A stretch of 64,000 nt of DNA from JBBEAM01 sp040882845 (GTDB taxonomy: Bacteria > Pseudomonadota > Alphaproteobacteria > Kiloniellales > DSM-21159), in contig JBBEAM010000007.1 in NCBI GenBank assembly GCA_040882845.1, positions 806,001 to 870,000 on the forward strand, given 5' to 3'. Every line of letters starts with the position of its first letter. Within the stretch, counting starts at the first letter, position 1. The notes under the pieces were generated by a model, which was not told the DNA's origin, searched no databases, and saw only the letters and a list, made by a program, of their open reading frames with translations. This document shows, piece by piece, positions 51,597 to 63,159 of this stretch. Position numbers and translations under genes: made by a program.

Positions 51597-52607
51597 ATGA
51601 AGAGTTTCGAAAATCAGAATACCGCCGTTGCCGGGGACACTGCCGCCGAGGGAATTTCCCTGCGCGAGGTGAAGCCGGACAACGTCACCGCGATGCGCGT
51701 CGTGCAGCGGGACATGGATCCTGCCTGGCTGACCAAGGCGCGGACCTATAACGAGCTGGAGCTCGACTACGACCGCGAGGACGCGCTGCTGTGGTGCTAC
51801 ATGTCGCCGCAAGGCCGGCCGAGCTACAGCATGTCGATGCTGCGCGAGATCTGCGATCTGCAGGAAGGCGTCAAGCAGTACTACACCTCCTCGGAGGACA
51901 AGGGCGAGAATCCGCTGCAGTACATGGTCTGGGGCTCGCGCGTGCCTGGCACCTACAATCTGGGTGGCGATCTTAACCTGTTCCGCCAGCTGATCGTCGA
52001 GCGCGATCGCAAGACCTTGACCGACTATGCGGTCACCTGCATCGACGCGGTGCACCGCAATGTCATCGCCATGGACCTGCCGATCATCACCATCTCGCTG
52101 GTCCAGGGCGACGCTCTCGGCGGAGGCTTCGAGCATGCGCTTTCCGGCAACGTTGTGATCGCCGAGCGCCAGTCGAAGTTCGGACTGCCGGAAGTGCTGT
52201 TCAACCTGTTCCCCGGCATGGGCGCCTACAGCCTGATCGCCCGCAAAATCGGAGCGGCAATGGCCGAGCGGATGATCTTCAGCGGCAAGGTCTACAGCGC
52301 CGAGGAGCTTCACGAAATCGGCCTGGTGGACATACTCTGCGAAGAAGGCCAGGGCGAGGAAGCGGTCGATCACTTCATCGCGCAGAACCGCCGCCGGCAT
52401 AACGCGCGCTGCGCGATCTACAAGGCGGCGCGCCGTTTCCATCCGGTGACCCACGAGGAACTGCGAGATATCGCCCTGCTTTGGGTCGACACCGCGCTGA
52501 CCCTGAAGGAAGCCGATCTGAAGAAGATGGGGCGTCTGGCCAAGGCGCAGGAGCGCCGCACGGCAGCCGACAGCCAGGGACGCACGGCCATCAGTCCGGC
52601 GGGCTAA
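51597..52607 (+). CDS. rpfF: RpfF-like DSF signal synthase (crotonase fold)
   Basis: This 336-residue crotonase-superfamily protein has the RpfF pattern: YMVWGSRVPGTYNLGGDLNLF, SLVQGDALGGGFEHALS and the highly characteristic FGLPEVLFNLFPGMGAYSLI. Two Glu residues, 179 and 199, sit 20 apart like the two catalytic glutamates of Xanthomonas RpfF. RpfF dehydrates and hydrolyses 3-hydroxyacyl-ACP to make cis-2-enoic acid signals. ATG 51597 follows GAAGGGGAGAAG; an ATG at 51513 would start inside the CtrA ladder. The convergent rpfC-like gene supports a complete signalling pair. Confidence 0.9.
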   Translation: MKSFENQNTAVAGDTAAEGISLREVKPDNVTAMRVVQRDMDPAWLTKARTYNELELDYDREDALLWCYMSPQGRPSYSMSMLREICDLQEGVKQYYTSSEDKGENPLQYMVWGSRVPGTYNLGGDLNLFRQLIVERDRKTLTDYAVTCIDAVHRNVIAMDLPIITISLVQGDALGGGFEHALSGNVVIAERQSKFGLPEVLFNLFPGMGAYSLIARKIGAAMAERMIFSGKVYSAEELHEIGLVDILCEEGQGEEAVDHFIAQNRRRHNARCAIYKAARRFHPVTHEELRDIALLWVDTALTLKEADLKKMGRLAKAQERRTAADSQGRTAISPAG

Positions 52608-52636
52608 ACGGCCGGGCAAGTCGTCTGAAGTTTCCC

Positions 52637-52699
<63 letters not shown>

Positions 52700-52704
52700 T
52701 CGGG

Positions 52705-55293
52705 CTATCCGGAGGGTAGGTTTGCGCCTTTCTGTTCGCTCAGGTAGCCCCTGAGCTCCTTCTCCAAACGCGCAAGCTCCCTCCGGATACTCGTGAGATA
52801 GCGCTCGCTGTTTTCCTTGAGCTCTCCGCCGGAGACATTGCGGTAGGACAGCAGCAGACGGTAGAGCGCCTCCGCGCCGATGTTTGCCGCGCTGCCGCGC
52901 AGCCCGTGGATCTGATCGCGGAATTCATGGTGATCGTGGTCCCGCGCGCAGTTTTCGATCTCCGCCATCAGCAGCTCCGCGTCGTTCAGGAAATCCTGAA
53001 TCAGGCTGGCGACGAAGCCCGGGTCGCGGCTCAGCGCTTCGAGCTTCGCCAACGCCTGGCGGCTGAGTACGGCGGTTCCGGTGAAGCGGGGGTGACTGAC
53101 GATCTTGGCGTCGGGCAGCGGCACTTCCCGGTCGGCGCTGCGGTACTCCTGGCCGCTGTCCTCCTCGCCGTCGGCGCGCGGCACCACCTGGTCGATGGCG
53201 GTGATCAGCGCCTTCACCTCGACCGGCTTGGTCAACCAGGTATCGACGCCGGCATCCATGGCTTCCTGACGCGCTTCGGGACGGGCATCGGCGGTCAGCG
53301 CGATGAACGGCAGGTGCGGCTTGTCCATGTTGGCCATGCGGTAGAACTTGACCGCCTCCAGGCCGTTCATCACCGGCATCTGGACGTCCATGATGGCGAG
53401 ATCGAAATCCTCCTCGTCGAGCGCGTCGAGCGCTTCCTCACCGTTTTCCACCAGCATCACCGAATGGCCGGCGCGGTCGAGAATCTTGGCCATCACCTTG
53501 CGGTTGACCACGCTGTCGTCGGCGACCAGGACCCTGAGGCTGCGCTGCGGATGATCGCCGATGCCGAGGCTGTCCTCCTCCTCCCGGCCGAGGTCGTTGG
53601 CCAGACTCGCGCGCATTGCGCGGAACAGCAGCCGCGTATCCTCGGGCGAGCGCACGATGGCGGTGAAGTCGCGGCTGAGGCGGGGCTTGTCCGCCAGGTT
53701 GCCGTTGTCGCTGATCAGCACGGCAGGAATCTCCTTCTGCCCATCGAGAATGCGTTCGAGGAGGGACGCCGGCGTGGGGCCTGCCTGGCGTCCGTCGATG
53801 ACGAGGATATGGCGGCGGTCGCTCTCCGCCATGCCGGTCTTGAGCGCGTCCGCTGCCTCTGCCGCGCCTGCGGCGCGGACAACTTCCAGGGAAAGCTCGC
53901 CGAGCCGCTCGGCCAGGCCGCTTTCGCCGCCCTGTGCGCTGGCGAGCAGAACCACCCGGGCTTCGCCGGGCAGCTGCTCCTCGGCTTCCTTCTGCCCGGC
54001 GTTTTCCTGCAGCGGCAGCTCGAGTTCGAACCAGAAGGTGCTGCCTTCGCCCGTGGCGCTTTCGACGCCGATTTCGCCGCCCATCAGCGTGACGAGCTGC
54101 TTGGAAATCGCCAGACCCAGGCCAGTCCCGCCGAAACGGCGATTGGTGGAATCGTCGGCCTGGGTAAAGCTCTCGAAAATCTTCTCCCGGGCATGCTCGC
54201 CGATGCCGATGCCGGTGTCGCGTACCTCGAAGCGCAGGGCGACCTTCTGGCCCGCGCCGGGCCGGCGCAGGACCTTCAGCTCGACGCCGCCGTGTTCGGT
54301 GAATTTGATGGCGTTGGCCGCGAGGTTGACCAGCACCTGGCGCAGCAGCTGCGTGTCGCCGTGCAGGTAATAGTCGACCTCCGGTTCGATATGGGTGGTG
54401 AAGTAGAGATTCTTTCCGCGCGCCTGGGGCAGCAGCATGGCCGAGATCTCGGCCAGCTCTGCATGCAGATCGAAGTCCTCGGCATTGATTGGCGCCTTGC
54501 CGGATTCCAGGCGCGAGAAATCCAGCAGGTCGTTGATCAGCTGCAGCAGTGACTGGCCAGAAGAGTGGATCGACACCAGCATGTCGCGCTGCTCGCGGTC
54601 GATATCGCCGCTGCGCAGCAGGTCGCTCATGCCGATGATGGCGTTGAGCGGGGTGCGCAGTTCGTGGCTCATGTTGGCGAGGAAGCGGCTCTTGGCCTGG
54701 TTGGCTTCCTCGGCCTGCGCCTTGGCCCGGGTCAACTTCTTGAGCAGGCTGACCACGTAGGCTGGAATGACGATCAGGCCGAGCAGGAGGCCGAAAGAAA
54801 GATGCGGCTTGCTGTACCAGAATTCCGTGGTGAAAACGACGAAGGCGAAGGAGATGAAGCCGAGCGCGGCGGAGGCGAAGAGGTAGCGCACCCCATAGCG
54901 GAAACCCATGCCGAGCGTGATCCAGAGATAGATCGGATACCAGAAGGAGGTCAGCTCGCCGCCGTAATAGAGATAGGCGCCGAGCGCCGTCATGTCGGTG
55001 ACCATCGCCACGTAGCGCCGGGTCTCGCAGATCGCGGGCCGGGCCAGCAGATGCAGGAAGATCGCGGTCGAAACGAAGAGATAGATCAGGGTGATGAACA
55101 GCGAAAAGCGGATCGCCTGGTCGCTGTACCACTGATCTCCCGCATCGAAGATCAGGAAGCTGCAGTAGCAGAGGATGATCACGCCCATGGCGATGCGCAC
55201 GAGGACCTGTTCGTGCTCGCTGTCGGGACGACCTTTCAGGCGATCCTTGATGAAGGAGCGCTTGGGGGTGGTAATGCCGCGAAGTACCTGCAT
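52705..55293 (-). CDS. rpfC: RpfC-like hybrid sensor histidine kinase
   Basis: This 862-residue protein starts like DSF sensors (RLKGRPDSEHEQVLVRIAMGV) and has about five transmembrane helices up to residue 185, with RYGVRYLFASAAL and KPHLSFGLLLGLIVIPAYVVSLL. HisKA follows with His210 (FLANMSHELRTP), then HATPase (VNLAANAIKFTE, GTGLGLAISKQL), a degenerate receiver-like stretch (about 440-570), a true receiver (DLAIMDVQMP) and an HPt domain with the phospho-His in QIHGLRGSAANIG. This is the domain order of RpfC, which senses DSF and sequesters RpfF. It lies 19 bases after the receiver-kinase gene. Confidence 0.9.
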   Translation of the reverse strand: MQVLRGITTPKRSFIKDRLKGRPDSEHEQVLVRIAMGVIILCYCSFLIFDAGDQWYSDQAIRFSLFITLIYLFVSTAIFLHLLARPAICETRRYVAMVTDMTALGAYLYYGGELTSFWYPIYLWITLGMGFRYGVRYLFASAALGFISFAFVVFTTEFWYSKPHLSFGLLLGLIVIPAYVVSLLKKLTRAKAQAEEANQAKSRFLANMSHELRTPLNAIIGMSDLLRSGDIDREQRDMLVSIHSSGQSLLQLINDLLDFSRLESGKAPINAEDFDLHAELAEISAMLLPQARGKNLYFTTHIEPEVDYYLHGDTQLLRQVLVNLAANAIKFTEHGGVELKVLRRPGAGQKVALRFEVRDTGIGIGEHAREKIFESFTQADDSTNRRFGGTGLGLAISKQLVTLMGGEIGVESATGEGSTFWFELELPLQENAGQKEAEEQLPGEARVVLLASAQGGESGLAERLGELSLEVVRAAGAAEAADALKTGMAESDRRHILVIDGRQAGPTPASLLERILDGQKEIPAVLISDNGNLADKPRLSRDFTAIVRSPEDTRLLFRAMRASLANDLGREEEDSLGIGDHPQRSLRVLVADDSVVNRKVMAKILDRAGHSVMLVENGEEALDALDEEDFDLAIMDVQMPVMNGLEAVKFYRMANMDKPHLPFIALTADARPEARQEAMDAGVDTWLTKPVEVKALITAIDQVVPRADGEEDSGQEYRSADREVPLPDAKIVSHPRFTGTAVLSRQALAKLEALSRDPGFVASLIQDFLNDAELLMAEIENCARDHDHHEFRDQIHGLRGSAANIGAEALYRLLLSYRNVSGGELKENSERYLTSIRRELARLEKELRGYLSEQKGANLPSG

Positions 55294-55312
55294 CCGCTTG
55301 CGCCGCTCTGCC

Positions 55313-56902
<1,590 letters not shown>

Positions 56903-57391
56903 GCCGGCTCTCAGCTCCCCGATGCTGCCTTAGGCGTTCCTTTGCGAGTGGACCCCAGTCCCGACCCGTCTCGCCGCCGTTGTTGTGCCGGTCTCGCGCG
57001 GTCTATTTCAATCCCGGCCTTTGCGACAACCCGAATGGAAATTCGCTCCACTGTTCAATGAGCTCGCCCCATTCGCGTATAGTAAACGCCGCAATAATTA
57101 ACGATAAATCTTAACGCTTTGCAAACAGATGGCGGAAGTAGTGAAGATTGCGCTGTAAATAAATCCGGCGATTCCGAGGGGGCTATCTTCGCCAATCTTA
57201 GTTAAGTGATTCCTTTGCACTGCTTTTTTTGTCCGTCCGCGCCTGCCCAGGCTGGCGTGCGCCGCAGGAAAATGAAACGGAAAGTGATGCCTGGCCCGCA
57301 GCAGGCTGTGGCTTGTGCGTTGCAGCAAAATCGTTTTGCTCATCGATCTAACTGTTTATGATGCCGCGCCGAGGGAAAAGGGAGCGCGGAA
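56903..57391. other. AT-rich divergent promoter region
   Basis: This 489-base region between the divergent receiver-kinase and pyruvate carboxylase genes holds no convincing gene; a short minus-strand frame at 57098-57343 lacks features. TTAA occurs at 57098 and 57111, separated by nine bases rather than seven, so it is not a good CtrA box. A TATAGT element lies at about 57078. Promoters for both genes probably lie here. Confidence 0.4.
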
Positions 57392-60300
57392 TTGAGTCAG
57401 GAAACCAAGAAGATCAAACGCTTGCTGGTCGCCAACCGCAGCGAAATCGCGATTCGCGTGATGCGCGCGGCCAACGAGCTGGGCATCGCAACCATCGGCA
57501 TCTACTCCGATGAGGACCGTTTCGCGCTGCACCGCTTCAAGGCGGACGAGAGCTATCCGGTCGGCAAGGGCATGGGCCCGATCGAGGCCTATCTCTCGAT
57601 CGATGAGGTGCTGCGGGTGGCAACGGCGCATAAGGTCGACGCCATTCATCCCGGCTACGGCTTCCTTTCTGAAAGCCCGGAATTCGCCGAGGCCTGCGCC
57701 GAGGCCGGGATAATCTTCATCGGCCCCAGCCCGGATGTGATGCGCAGCCTGGGCAACAAGGTTTCGGCGCGGAAGCTGGCGGTCGAGGCGGGCGTGCCGG
57801 TGATGCCGGCCAGCGAACCGCTTCCGGAAGACCTGGACGCTTGCGCCAGGATCGCCGAGGAGGTCGGTTACCCCCTGATGCTCAAGGCGAGCTGGGGCGG
57901 CGGCGGCCGCGGTATGCGGGTGATCCGCGAGGCCAAGGAGCTGAAGCATGAGGTCAGCGCCGGACGCCGTGAGGCCAAGGCCGCCTTCGGTAAGGACGAG
58001 GTTTATCTGGAGAAGCTGGTCGAGCGAGCCCGCCACGTCGAAGTGCAGCTGCTCGGCGACCTGCACGGCAACCTGGTGCATCTCTTCGAGCGCGACTGCA
58101 CGGTACAGCGCCGCCACCAGAAGGTGATCGAGCGCGCCCCGGCGCCCTACGTCGACGCTGCGCTGCGCGAGAAGATCTGCGGTGCGGCGCTGAAGCTGGG
58201 ACAGGCCGTGGGCTACTCCTGCGCCGGCACGGTCGAGTTCTTGATGGATGCCGACAGCGAGGACTTCTACTTCATCGAGGTCAATCCGCGGATCCAGGTC
58301 GAGCACACCGTGACCGAGGAGGTCACCGGCGTCGACATCGTCAAGGCGCAGATTCGAGTCTGCGAGGGCGAGAGCATCGGCGGCGAGAACGCCCCGGCGC
58401 CGGCTCAGGACAAGATCTTCCTGCACGGGCATGCGCTGCAGTGCCGGGTGACCACGGAAAACCCGGAGCAGAACTTCATTCCAGACTACGGCCGCATCCA
58501 GATCTACCGCGGCGCCAACGGCTTCGGCATCCGCCTCGACGGCGGCACAGCCTATTCCGGGGCGCTGATCACGCGCTACTACGATTCCCTGCTGGAGAAG
58601 GTCACCGCCTGGGGGCCGACCCCCGGCGAGGCCATCGCCCGCATGCGCCGCGCGCTGGGCGAGTTCCGCATTCGCGGCGTGGCGACCAATCTGCTGTTCC
58701 TCGAGAACCTGGTCGACCACCCCAAGTTCCGCAACGCCGAATACACCACGCGCTTCATCGACGAGACGCCGGAGCTGCTGGAGATTCCCGAGCGCAAGGA
58801 CCGGGCGACGCGGCTGCTGAACTTCATCGCCGACGTGACGATCAACGGCAACAAGGAAGTCGCCGGCCGCGATCCGGCGCTGTTCCGCGCCGCGCCGCCG
58901 ATGCCGCAGAAGCAGCCGCGCGAGGCGGCGTCGGGAACCAAGCAGAAGCTCGACGAGCTGGGCCCGGAGAAATTCGCCGCCTGGATGCGCGACGAGAAGC
59001 GGCTGCTGATCACCGACACCACGATGCGCGACGCCCATCAGTCGCTGCTGGCGACCCGCGTGCGCAGCCGCGATATCGTCGAGATCGCGCCGGCCTATGC
59101 CAAGGCCCTGCCGGAGCTCTTCTCCCTGGAGTGCTGGGGCGGGGCGACCTTCGACGTCGCTTTGCGCTTCCTCAAGGAAGACCCCTGGGAGCGGCTGGCG
59201 GCGCTGCGCGAGACCGTGCCCAACATCCTGCTGCAGATGCTGTTCCGCTCGGCCAACGGCGTCGGCTACACCAACTATCCCGACAACGTGGTGCGCTACT
59301 TCGTGCAGCAGGCCGCCGAGGCTGGCATGGATGTCTTCCGGCTGTTCGATGCGCTGAACCTGACGGAGAACATGCGTGTCGCCATCGACGCGGTGCTGGA
59401 GACCGACAAGCTCTGCGAGGCGGCGATCTGCTATTCCGGCGATCTCACCGATCCCAAGGAGGAGAAGTTTACTCTCAAGTACTACGTGGATCTCGCCAAG
59501 GAGTTCGAGAAAGCCGGCGCGCATATCATCGGCATTAAGGACATGGCGGGACTTTGTAAGCCCGACGCGGCGCGCCTCCTGGTGACGACGCTGAAGGAGG
59601 AGGTCGGCCTGCCGCTGCATTTCCACACCCACGACACCAGCGGCATCTCGGCGGCCAGCGTCTTCGCGGCCTCGGAAGCCGGGGTGGACGCCGTCGACGC
59701 TGCGATCGATGCCATGAGCGGGGTCACCTCGCAGCCGATCCTCGGTTCGGTGGTTCACGCGCTGCGTCACGGCGAGCGGGACACTGGACTGAACCAGGAA
59801 GCGATCCGCGAGATCTCGACCTACTGGGAGTGGGTGCGCCACTACTACCGCGCCTTCGAGGCGGACATCCCCGCCGGCACCGCCGAGGTCTATCTGCATG
59901 AGATCCCCGGCGGCCAGTACACCAACCTGCGTGCCCAGGCTCGCTCCATGGGCCTGGAGGAGAAGTGGCCGCAGATCGCCGATGCCTATGCCGAGGTCAA
60001 CAAGATGTTCGGCAACATCGTCAAGGTGACGCCAACTTCGAAGGTGGTCGGCGACCTGGCGCTCTACATGGTGGCGAGCGGCCTCACCGCCGAGGACGTC
60101 ATGAATCCGGACAAGGACATCGCCTTCCCGGACTCCGTGATCTCGCTCTTCAAGGGTGAGCTCGGCATGCCGCCCGGGGGCTTCCCCAAGGCGCTTTCGA
60201 GGAAGATCCTCAAGGGCGAGAAGCCGCTGGAAGGCCGCGCCGGCGCGCTGCTGCCGCCGGCCGATCTCGAGGCCGAGCGCAAGAAGGCAGAGGAGGCCGC

Positions 60301-60907
60301 CGGGCGCGAGGTCGGCGACCGGGATCTCGCCTCCTATCTGATGTATCCGGAGGTCTTCGCCGACTTCGCCCAGCATCAGACCGAGTATGGCGACGTCTCG
60401 CGGCTGACCACGCCGGTCTTCTACTACGGCATGGAGGTCGGCGAGGAGATCGCGGTCGACATCGATCAGGGCAAGACCCTGGTGGTGCGCTCCCTCGGCA
60501 TGAGCGAGGTCGACGAGGAGGGGCAGCAGCGGGTCTTCTTCGAGCTCAACGGCCAGCCGCGCCAGGTCAAGCTGGCCAACCGCAAGTACGCCGAGCCGAA
60601 GGAGGAGAGCGAGAAGGCCGACGACAAGAATCCGAATCACGTCGCGGCGCCGATGCCGGGTCTGGTCGCCAACGTTTCCGTCGCCGAGGGGCAGACGGTC
60701 GAGGCCGGAGACGTACTGCTGACCATCGAGGCGATGAAGATGATGACGGCGATCCACGCCGAGCGCGACGGACGGATCGAGCGGGTCCCGGTCAAGGCGG
60801 GCAGCCAGATCGACGCCCACGACCTGCTGGTCGTGTTCGGAGAGAATGGCGGCGAGGAAAGCAGTGAAGCAGAGAGCGGGGAAGCGGAGAGCGGCGACGA
60901 AACTTGA
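57392..60907 (+). CDS. pyc: Pyruvate carboxylase
   Basis: This 1171-residue single-chain enzyme carboxylates pyruvate to oxaloacetate with ATP, bicarbonate and biotin, refilling the TCA cycle. Domains are in order. Biotin carboxylase covers about 1-455 (RLLVANRSEIAIRV, GGGGRGMRV, ERDCTVQRRHQKVIE, EVNPRIQVEHTVTEE). The carboxyltransferase starts near 530 (TDTTMRDAHQSLLATRVR, with metal-site HFHTHDT). The C-terminal biotin carrier has the biotin Lys in EAMKMMT. It starts at TTG 57392, with GGAGCG upstream. Biotin demand is consistent with the bioY gene nearby. Confidence 0.97.
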   Translation: MSQETKKIKRLLVANRSEIAIRVMRAANELGIATIGIYSDEDRFALHRFKADESYPVGKGMGPIEAYLSIDEVLRVATAHKVDAIHPGYGFLSESPEFAEACAEAGIIFIGPSPDVMRSLGNKVSARKLAVEAGVPVMPASEPLPEDLDACARIAEEVGYPLMLKASWGGGGRGMRVIREAKELKHEVSAGRREAKAAFGKDEVYLEKLVERARHVEVQLLGDLHGNLVHLFERDCTVQRRHQKVIERAPAPYVDAALREKICGAALKLGQAVGYSCAGTVEFLMDADSEDFYFIEVNPRIQVEHTVTEEVTGVDIVKAQIRVCEGESIGGENAPAPAQDKIFLHGHALQCRVTTENPEQNFIPDYGRIQIYRGANGFGIRLDGGTAYSGALITRYYDSLLEKVTAWGPTPGEAIARMRRALGEFRIRGVATNLLFLENLVDHPKFRNAEYTTRFIDETPELLEIPERKDRATRLLNFIADVTINGNKEVAGRDPALFRAAPPMPQKQPREAASGTKQKLDELGPEKFAAWMRDEKRLLITDTTMRDAHQSLLATRVRSRDIVEIAPAYAKALPELFSLECWGGATFDVALRFLKEDPWERLAALRETVPNILLQMLFRSANGVGYTNYPDNVVRYFVQQAAEAGMDVFRLFDALNLTENMRVAIDAVLETDKLCEAAICYSGDLTDPKEEKFTLKYYVDLAKEFEKAGAHIIGIKDMAGLCKPDAARLLVTTLKEEVGLPLHFHTHDTSGISAASVFAASEAGVDAVDAAIDAMSGVTSQPILGSVVHALRHGERDTGLNQEAIREISTYWEWVRHYYRAFEADIPAGTAEVYLHEIPGGQYTNLRAQARSMGLEEKWPQIADAYAEVNKMFGNIVKVTPTSKVVGDLALYMVASGLTAEDVMNPDKDIAFPDSVISLFKGELGMPPGGFPKALSRKILKGEKPLEGRAGALLPPADLEAERKKAEEAAGREVGDRDLASYLMYPEVFADFAQHQTEYGDVSRLTTPVFYYGMEVGEEIAVDIDQGKTLVVRSLGMSEVDEEGQQRVFFELNGQPRQVKLANRKYAEPKEESEKADDKNPNHVAAPMPGLVANVSVAEGQTVEAGDVLLTIEAMKMMTAIHAERDGRIERVPVKAGSQIDAHDLLVVFGENGGEESSEAESGEAESGDET

Positions 60908-60969
60908 CCGGCCTTTGCATCCGGCCCTGCGATCCCCTATATCGGGCGAGTGAAAGGAAGGTAGCGACG

Positions 60970-61632
60970 ATGAACGGCCCGGCCAAGGACGAACGCCCGA
61001 CGCTGCAGGCGCCCGAGGGCGAGACCAAGGTGCTGCTGCACTCCTGCTGCGCGCCCTGCGCAGTCGATGTGATGAGCGAGATGAGCCGCTCGGGCATCGA
61101 CTACACCATCCTGTTCTACAATCCGAACATCCATCCCCGGAAGGAGTACGAGCTGCGCAAGGAGGAGAACGTGCGCTTCGCCGAGAAGCTCGGCGTGCCC
61201 TTCGTCGATCTCGACTACGATCGCGACAACTGGTTCGCCCGCGTCGAGGGGCTGGAGTGGGAGCCGGAGCGCGGCAAGCGCTGCACCGTCTGCTTCGACA
61301 TGCGCTTCGAGCGCAGCGCCCTCTACGCCAAGGAGAACGGCTTCAAGGTCTTCACCTCCTCGCTCGGCATCTCCCGCTGGAAGAACATGGAGCAGATCAA
61401 CGGCTGCGGCGAGCGGGCGGCGGCGCGCCACGCGGACCTCACCTACTGGACCTTCAACTGGCGCAAGGGCGGCGGCGCCAACCGGATGATCGAACTCTCC
61501 AAAGAGGAGCGCTTCTACCAGCAGGAATACTGCGGCTGTATCTACTCCCTGCGCGATACCAACGCCCACCGCAAGGAACAGGGCCGCGACGCCATCAAGC
61601 TCGGCGTCAAGTACTACGGGGATGAGGAGTAG
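60970..61632 (+). CDS. queH: Epoxyqueuosine reductase QueH
   Basis: This 220-residue enzyme (DUF208) reduces epoxyqueuosine to queuosine in tRNA and replaces QueG in many bacteria. Iron-sulfur and metal cysteines are seen in LHSCCAPCAVDV, KRCTVCFDMRFERSA and QEYCGCIYSLRDTN. I start at ATG 60970 after AAGGAAGGTAGC; the frame from 60904 overlaps the pyc end and is not family-like. The spacing after pyc is small, so it may be co-transcribed. Confidence 0.93.
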   Translation: MNGPAKDERPTLQAPEGETKVLLHSCCAPCAVDVMSEMSRSGIDYTILFYNPNIHPRKEYELRKEENVRFAEKLGVPFVDLDYDRDNWFARVEGLEWEPERGKRCTVCFDMRFERSALYAKENGFKVFTSSLGISRWKNMEQINGCGERAAARHADLTYWTFNWRKGGGANRMIELSKEERFYQQEYCGCIYSLRDTNAHRKEQGRDAIKLGVKYYGDEE

Positions 61633-61638
61633 GGGCGC

Positions 61639-62349
61639 TTAGCGCCCGCTCACCTGCGGCTTGTAGTCGACTTCGCGCAGCAGCTTGCGGCGGAAGGCGC
61701 GGGCGAAGTCCTCGAAGCTGGCCGCGGTCATCACGAAGGCGCCGAAACCGCCGATCAGGCGATGCGCGTAGTAGCTCTCCAACTCCGGCACGTCGGAGAG
61801 GATCGCCAGGCCGTTGACGGTGATGCCGTCCTGCAGCGCCAGGTAGCGTCCGGCGTCGATATCGAGGCTGAACTCGCGGAATGCCGTTTCCCGGCCGTCG
61901 CCGGAAAGGTCGATGACCTTGCGCAGTCCCTGGTAGGCGTTGCGCTGGATTTCCCAGACCGAATACTGCAGCGCCTTGCCGATGCCGGTGCCGCCGGCGG
62001 CGATGTCCCGGGGCATCTCGGCGACGGCCCGGGCGAAGGCCTCGGCGCTGGCGTCGTCGCGGACCAGATGCCAGGGCAGGGTCTGCTTCGGGCGGTTGGC
62101 CTCGGCCCAGAGCATCAGGGTAACGGCGATGCGGCCGTGCGGGCCGCTGCGCAGCGCGGCGAGCAGCTCGGGGTCGCGGAAGGCGGCGGCGATGCCGCCC
62201 ATCTGCAGGGCGAACTCCTCGCGGTCGATGCTGCCGGACGCGTCGACGGCCAGCAGCAACTCGAGATCGACCGGCTCCTGCGCTCCGGCAAAGGGGGCAG
62301 CGGGCAGCGCGAGAAGAAGCGCAAGGCAGAGGGCGCGCAGCAGTTTCAT
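61639..62349 (-). CDS. DUF1194 protein with von Willebrand A domain, exported
   Basis: This 236-residue protein has a signal peptide (LLRALCLALLLALPAAPFAGAQ) and then a vWA-like DUF1194 domain. Its MIDAS metal-site motif is LLLAVDASGSIDREEF, with GGTGIGKAL and IDLSGDGRET later. It probably acts in the periplasm by protein binding; the function is unknown. I start at ATG 62349, because the longer frame (to 62976) runs through mtgA on the other strand. It is convergent with queH (six bases). Confidence 0.88.
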   Translation of the reverse strand: MKLLRALCLALLLALPAAPFAGAQEPVDLELLLAVDASGSIDREEFALQMGGIAAAFRDPELLAALRSGPHGRIAVTLMLWAEANRPKQTLPWHLVRDDASAEAFARAVAEMPRDIAAGGTGIGKALQYSVWEIQRNAYQGLRKVIDLSGDGRETAFREFSLDIDAGRYLALQDGITVNGLAILSDVPELESYYAHRLIGGFGAFVMTAASFEDFARAFRRKLLREVDYKPQVSGR

Positions 62350-62427
62350 CAAGAGAAACTCTAGCCCGAAAGTCCGCGGGGGCCATGCGCGCTTGCGCGA
62401 AGCGCCCCGGAGCACGTAACAGAAGGC

Positions 62428-63159
62428 ATGGGGAAGGCAGAGAGAGAGAAGAAGACCGGGAAGTCTGGACGTCCGCGCCGCCGCTGGCGCTGGCGCAAGA
62501 TCCTGTTTTGGGGCTTTGCGGTCGTCGTGCTGCTGCCCTTGGCCTGCACATTGATCCTGCGCGTGGTTCCGCCGCTCGGCACGCCGCTGATGGTGCTGCG
62601 GCTGTTCGAAGGCGAAGGACTGTCCAAGGACTGGGAGCCGCTCGAGGACATCAGTCCGCACCTGCCGCTGGCGATCGTCGCCGCCGAGGACAACCGCTTC
62701 TGTGAGCACAGGGGCTTCGACGTCGAGGCGATTCGCGAGGCGCTGGCCGAGGCGCGCCAGGGCGGGCGGGTGCGCGGCGCCAGTACGATCTCCATGCAGA
62801 CGGCCAAGAACGTCTTTCTTTGGGGCGGGCGCAACTACCTGCGGAAGGGGCTGGAAGCCTACCTGACGCTCTACATCGAGACGCTCTGGCCGAAGCGCCG
62901 GATCATCGAGATGTACATGAATGTCGCCGAGTGGGCGCCCGGCGTCTATGGCGCCGAGGCGGCGGCGCGGCACCATTTCGGCAAGTCCGCCGCCGAGCTC
63001 ACCGCGCGCGAAGCGGCGCTGCTGGCCGCGGTGCTGCCAAATCCGCGGGAGTGGTCGGCGGGCAAGCCGGGCAACTACGTGGCCGGGCGGGCTTCGACGA
63101 TCCAGCGTCGGGTCGGTCAGCTTGGGCCCATGCTCGACTGCGTGCGGCGAGAAGCCTAG
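62428..63159 (+). CDS. mtgA: Monofunctional peptidoglycan glycosyltransferase MtgA
   Basis: This 243-residue GT51 enzyme polymerises lipid II into glycan strands at the outer face of the inner membrane. A basic N-terminus (KTGKSGRPRRRWRWRK) and one transmembrane helix (about 31-50) precede the catalytic domain. Its motifs include IVAAEDNRFCEHRGFDVEAI (catalytic Glu), GASTISMQTAKNVFLW, KRRIIEMYMNVAEW and YGAEAAARHHFGKSA. The transpeptidase domain of bifunctional PBPs is absent, as expected of MtgA. Confidence 0.95.
   Translation: MGKAEREKKTGKSGRPRRRWRWRKILFWGFAVVVLLPLACTLILRVVPPLGTPLMVLRLFEGEGLSKDWEPLEDISPHLPLAIVAAEDNRFCEHRGFDVEAIREALAEARQGGRVRGASTISMQTAKNVFLWGGRNYLRKGLEAYLTLYIETLWPKRRIIEMYMNVAEWAPGVYGAEAAARHHFGKSAAELTAREAALLAAVLPNPREWSAGKPGNYVAGRASTIQRRVGQLGPMLDCVRREA

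Noticed and set aside
57098..57115. TTAA pair before the receiver-kinase gene as a CtrA box
   Set aside because: The half-sites are nine bases apart, not seven, and there is no second pair in register.
57098..57343. 81-codon minus-strand frame before pyc
   Set aside because: It lies in a divergent promoter region with poor codon pattern and no ribosome site or family resemblance.
57356..60820. 1154-codon minus-strand frame opposite pyruvate carboxylase
   Set aside because: It is a shadow of a textbook pyc gene. The His/Arg/Asp-rich composition has no domain pattern.
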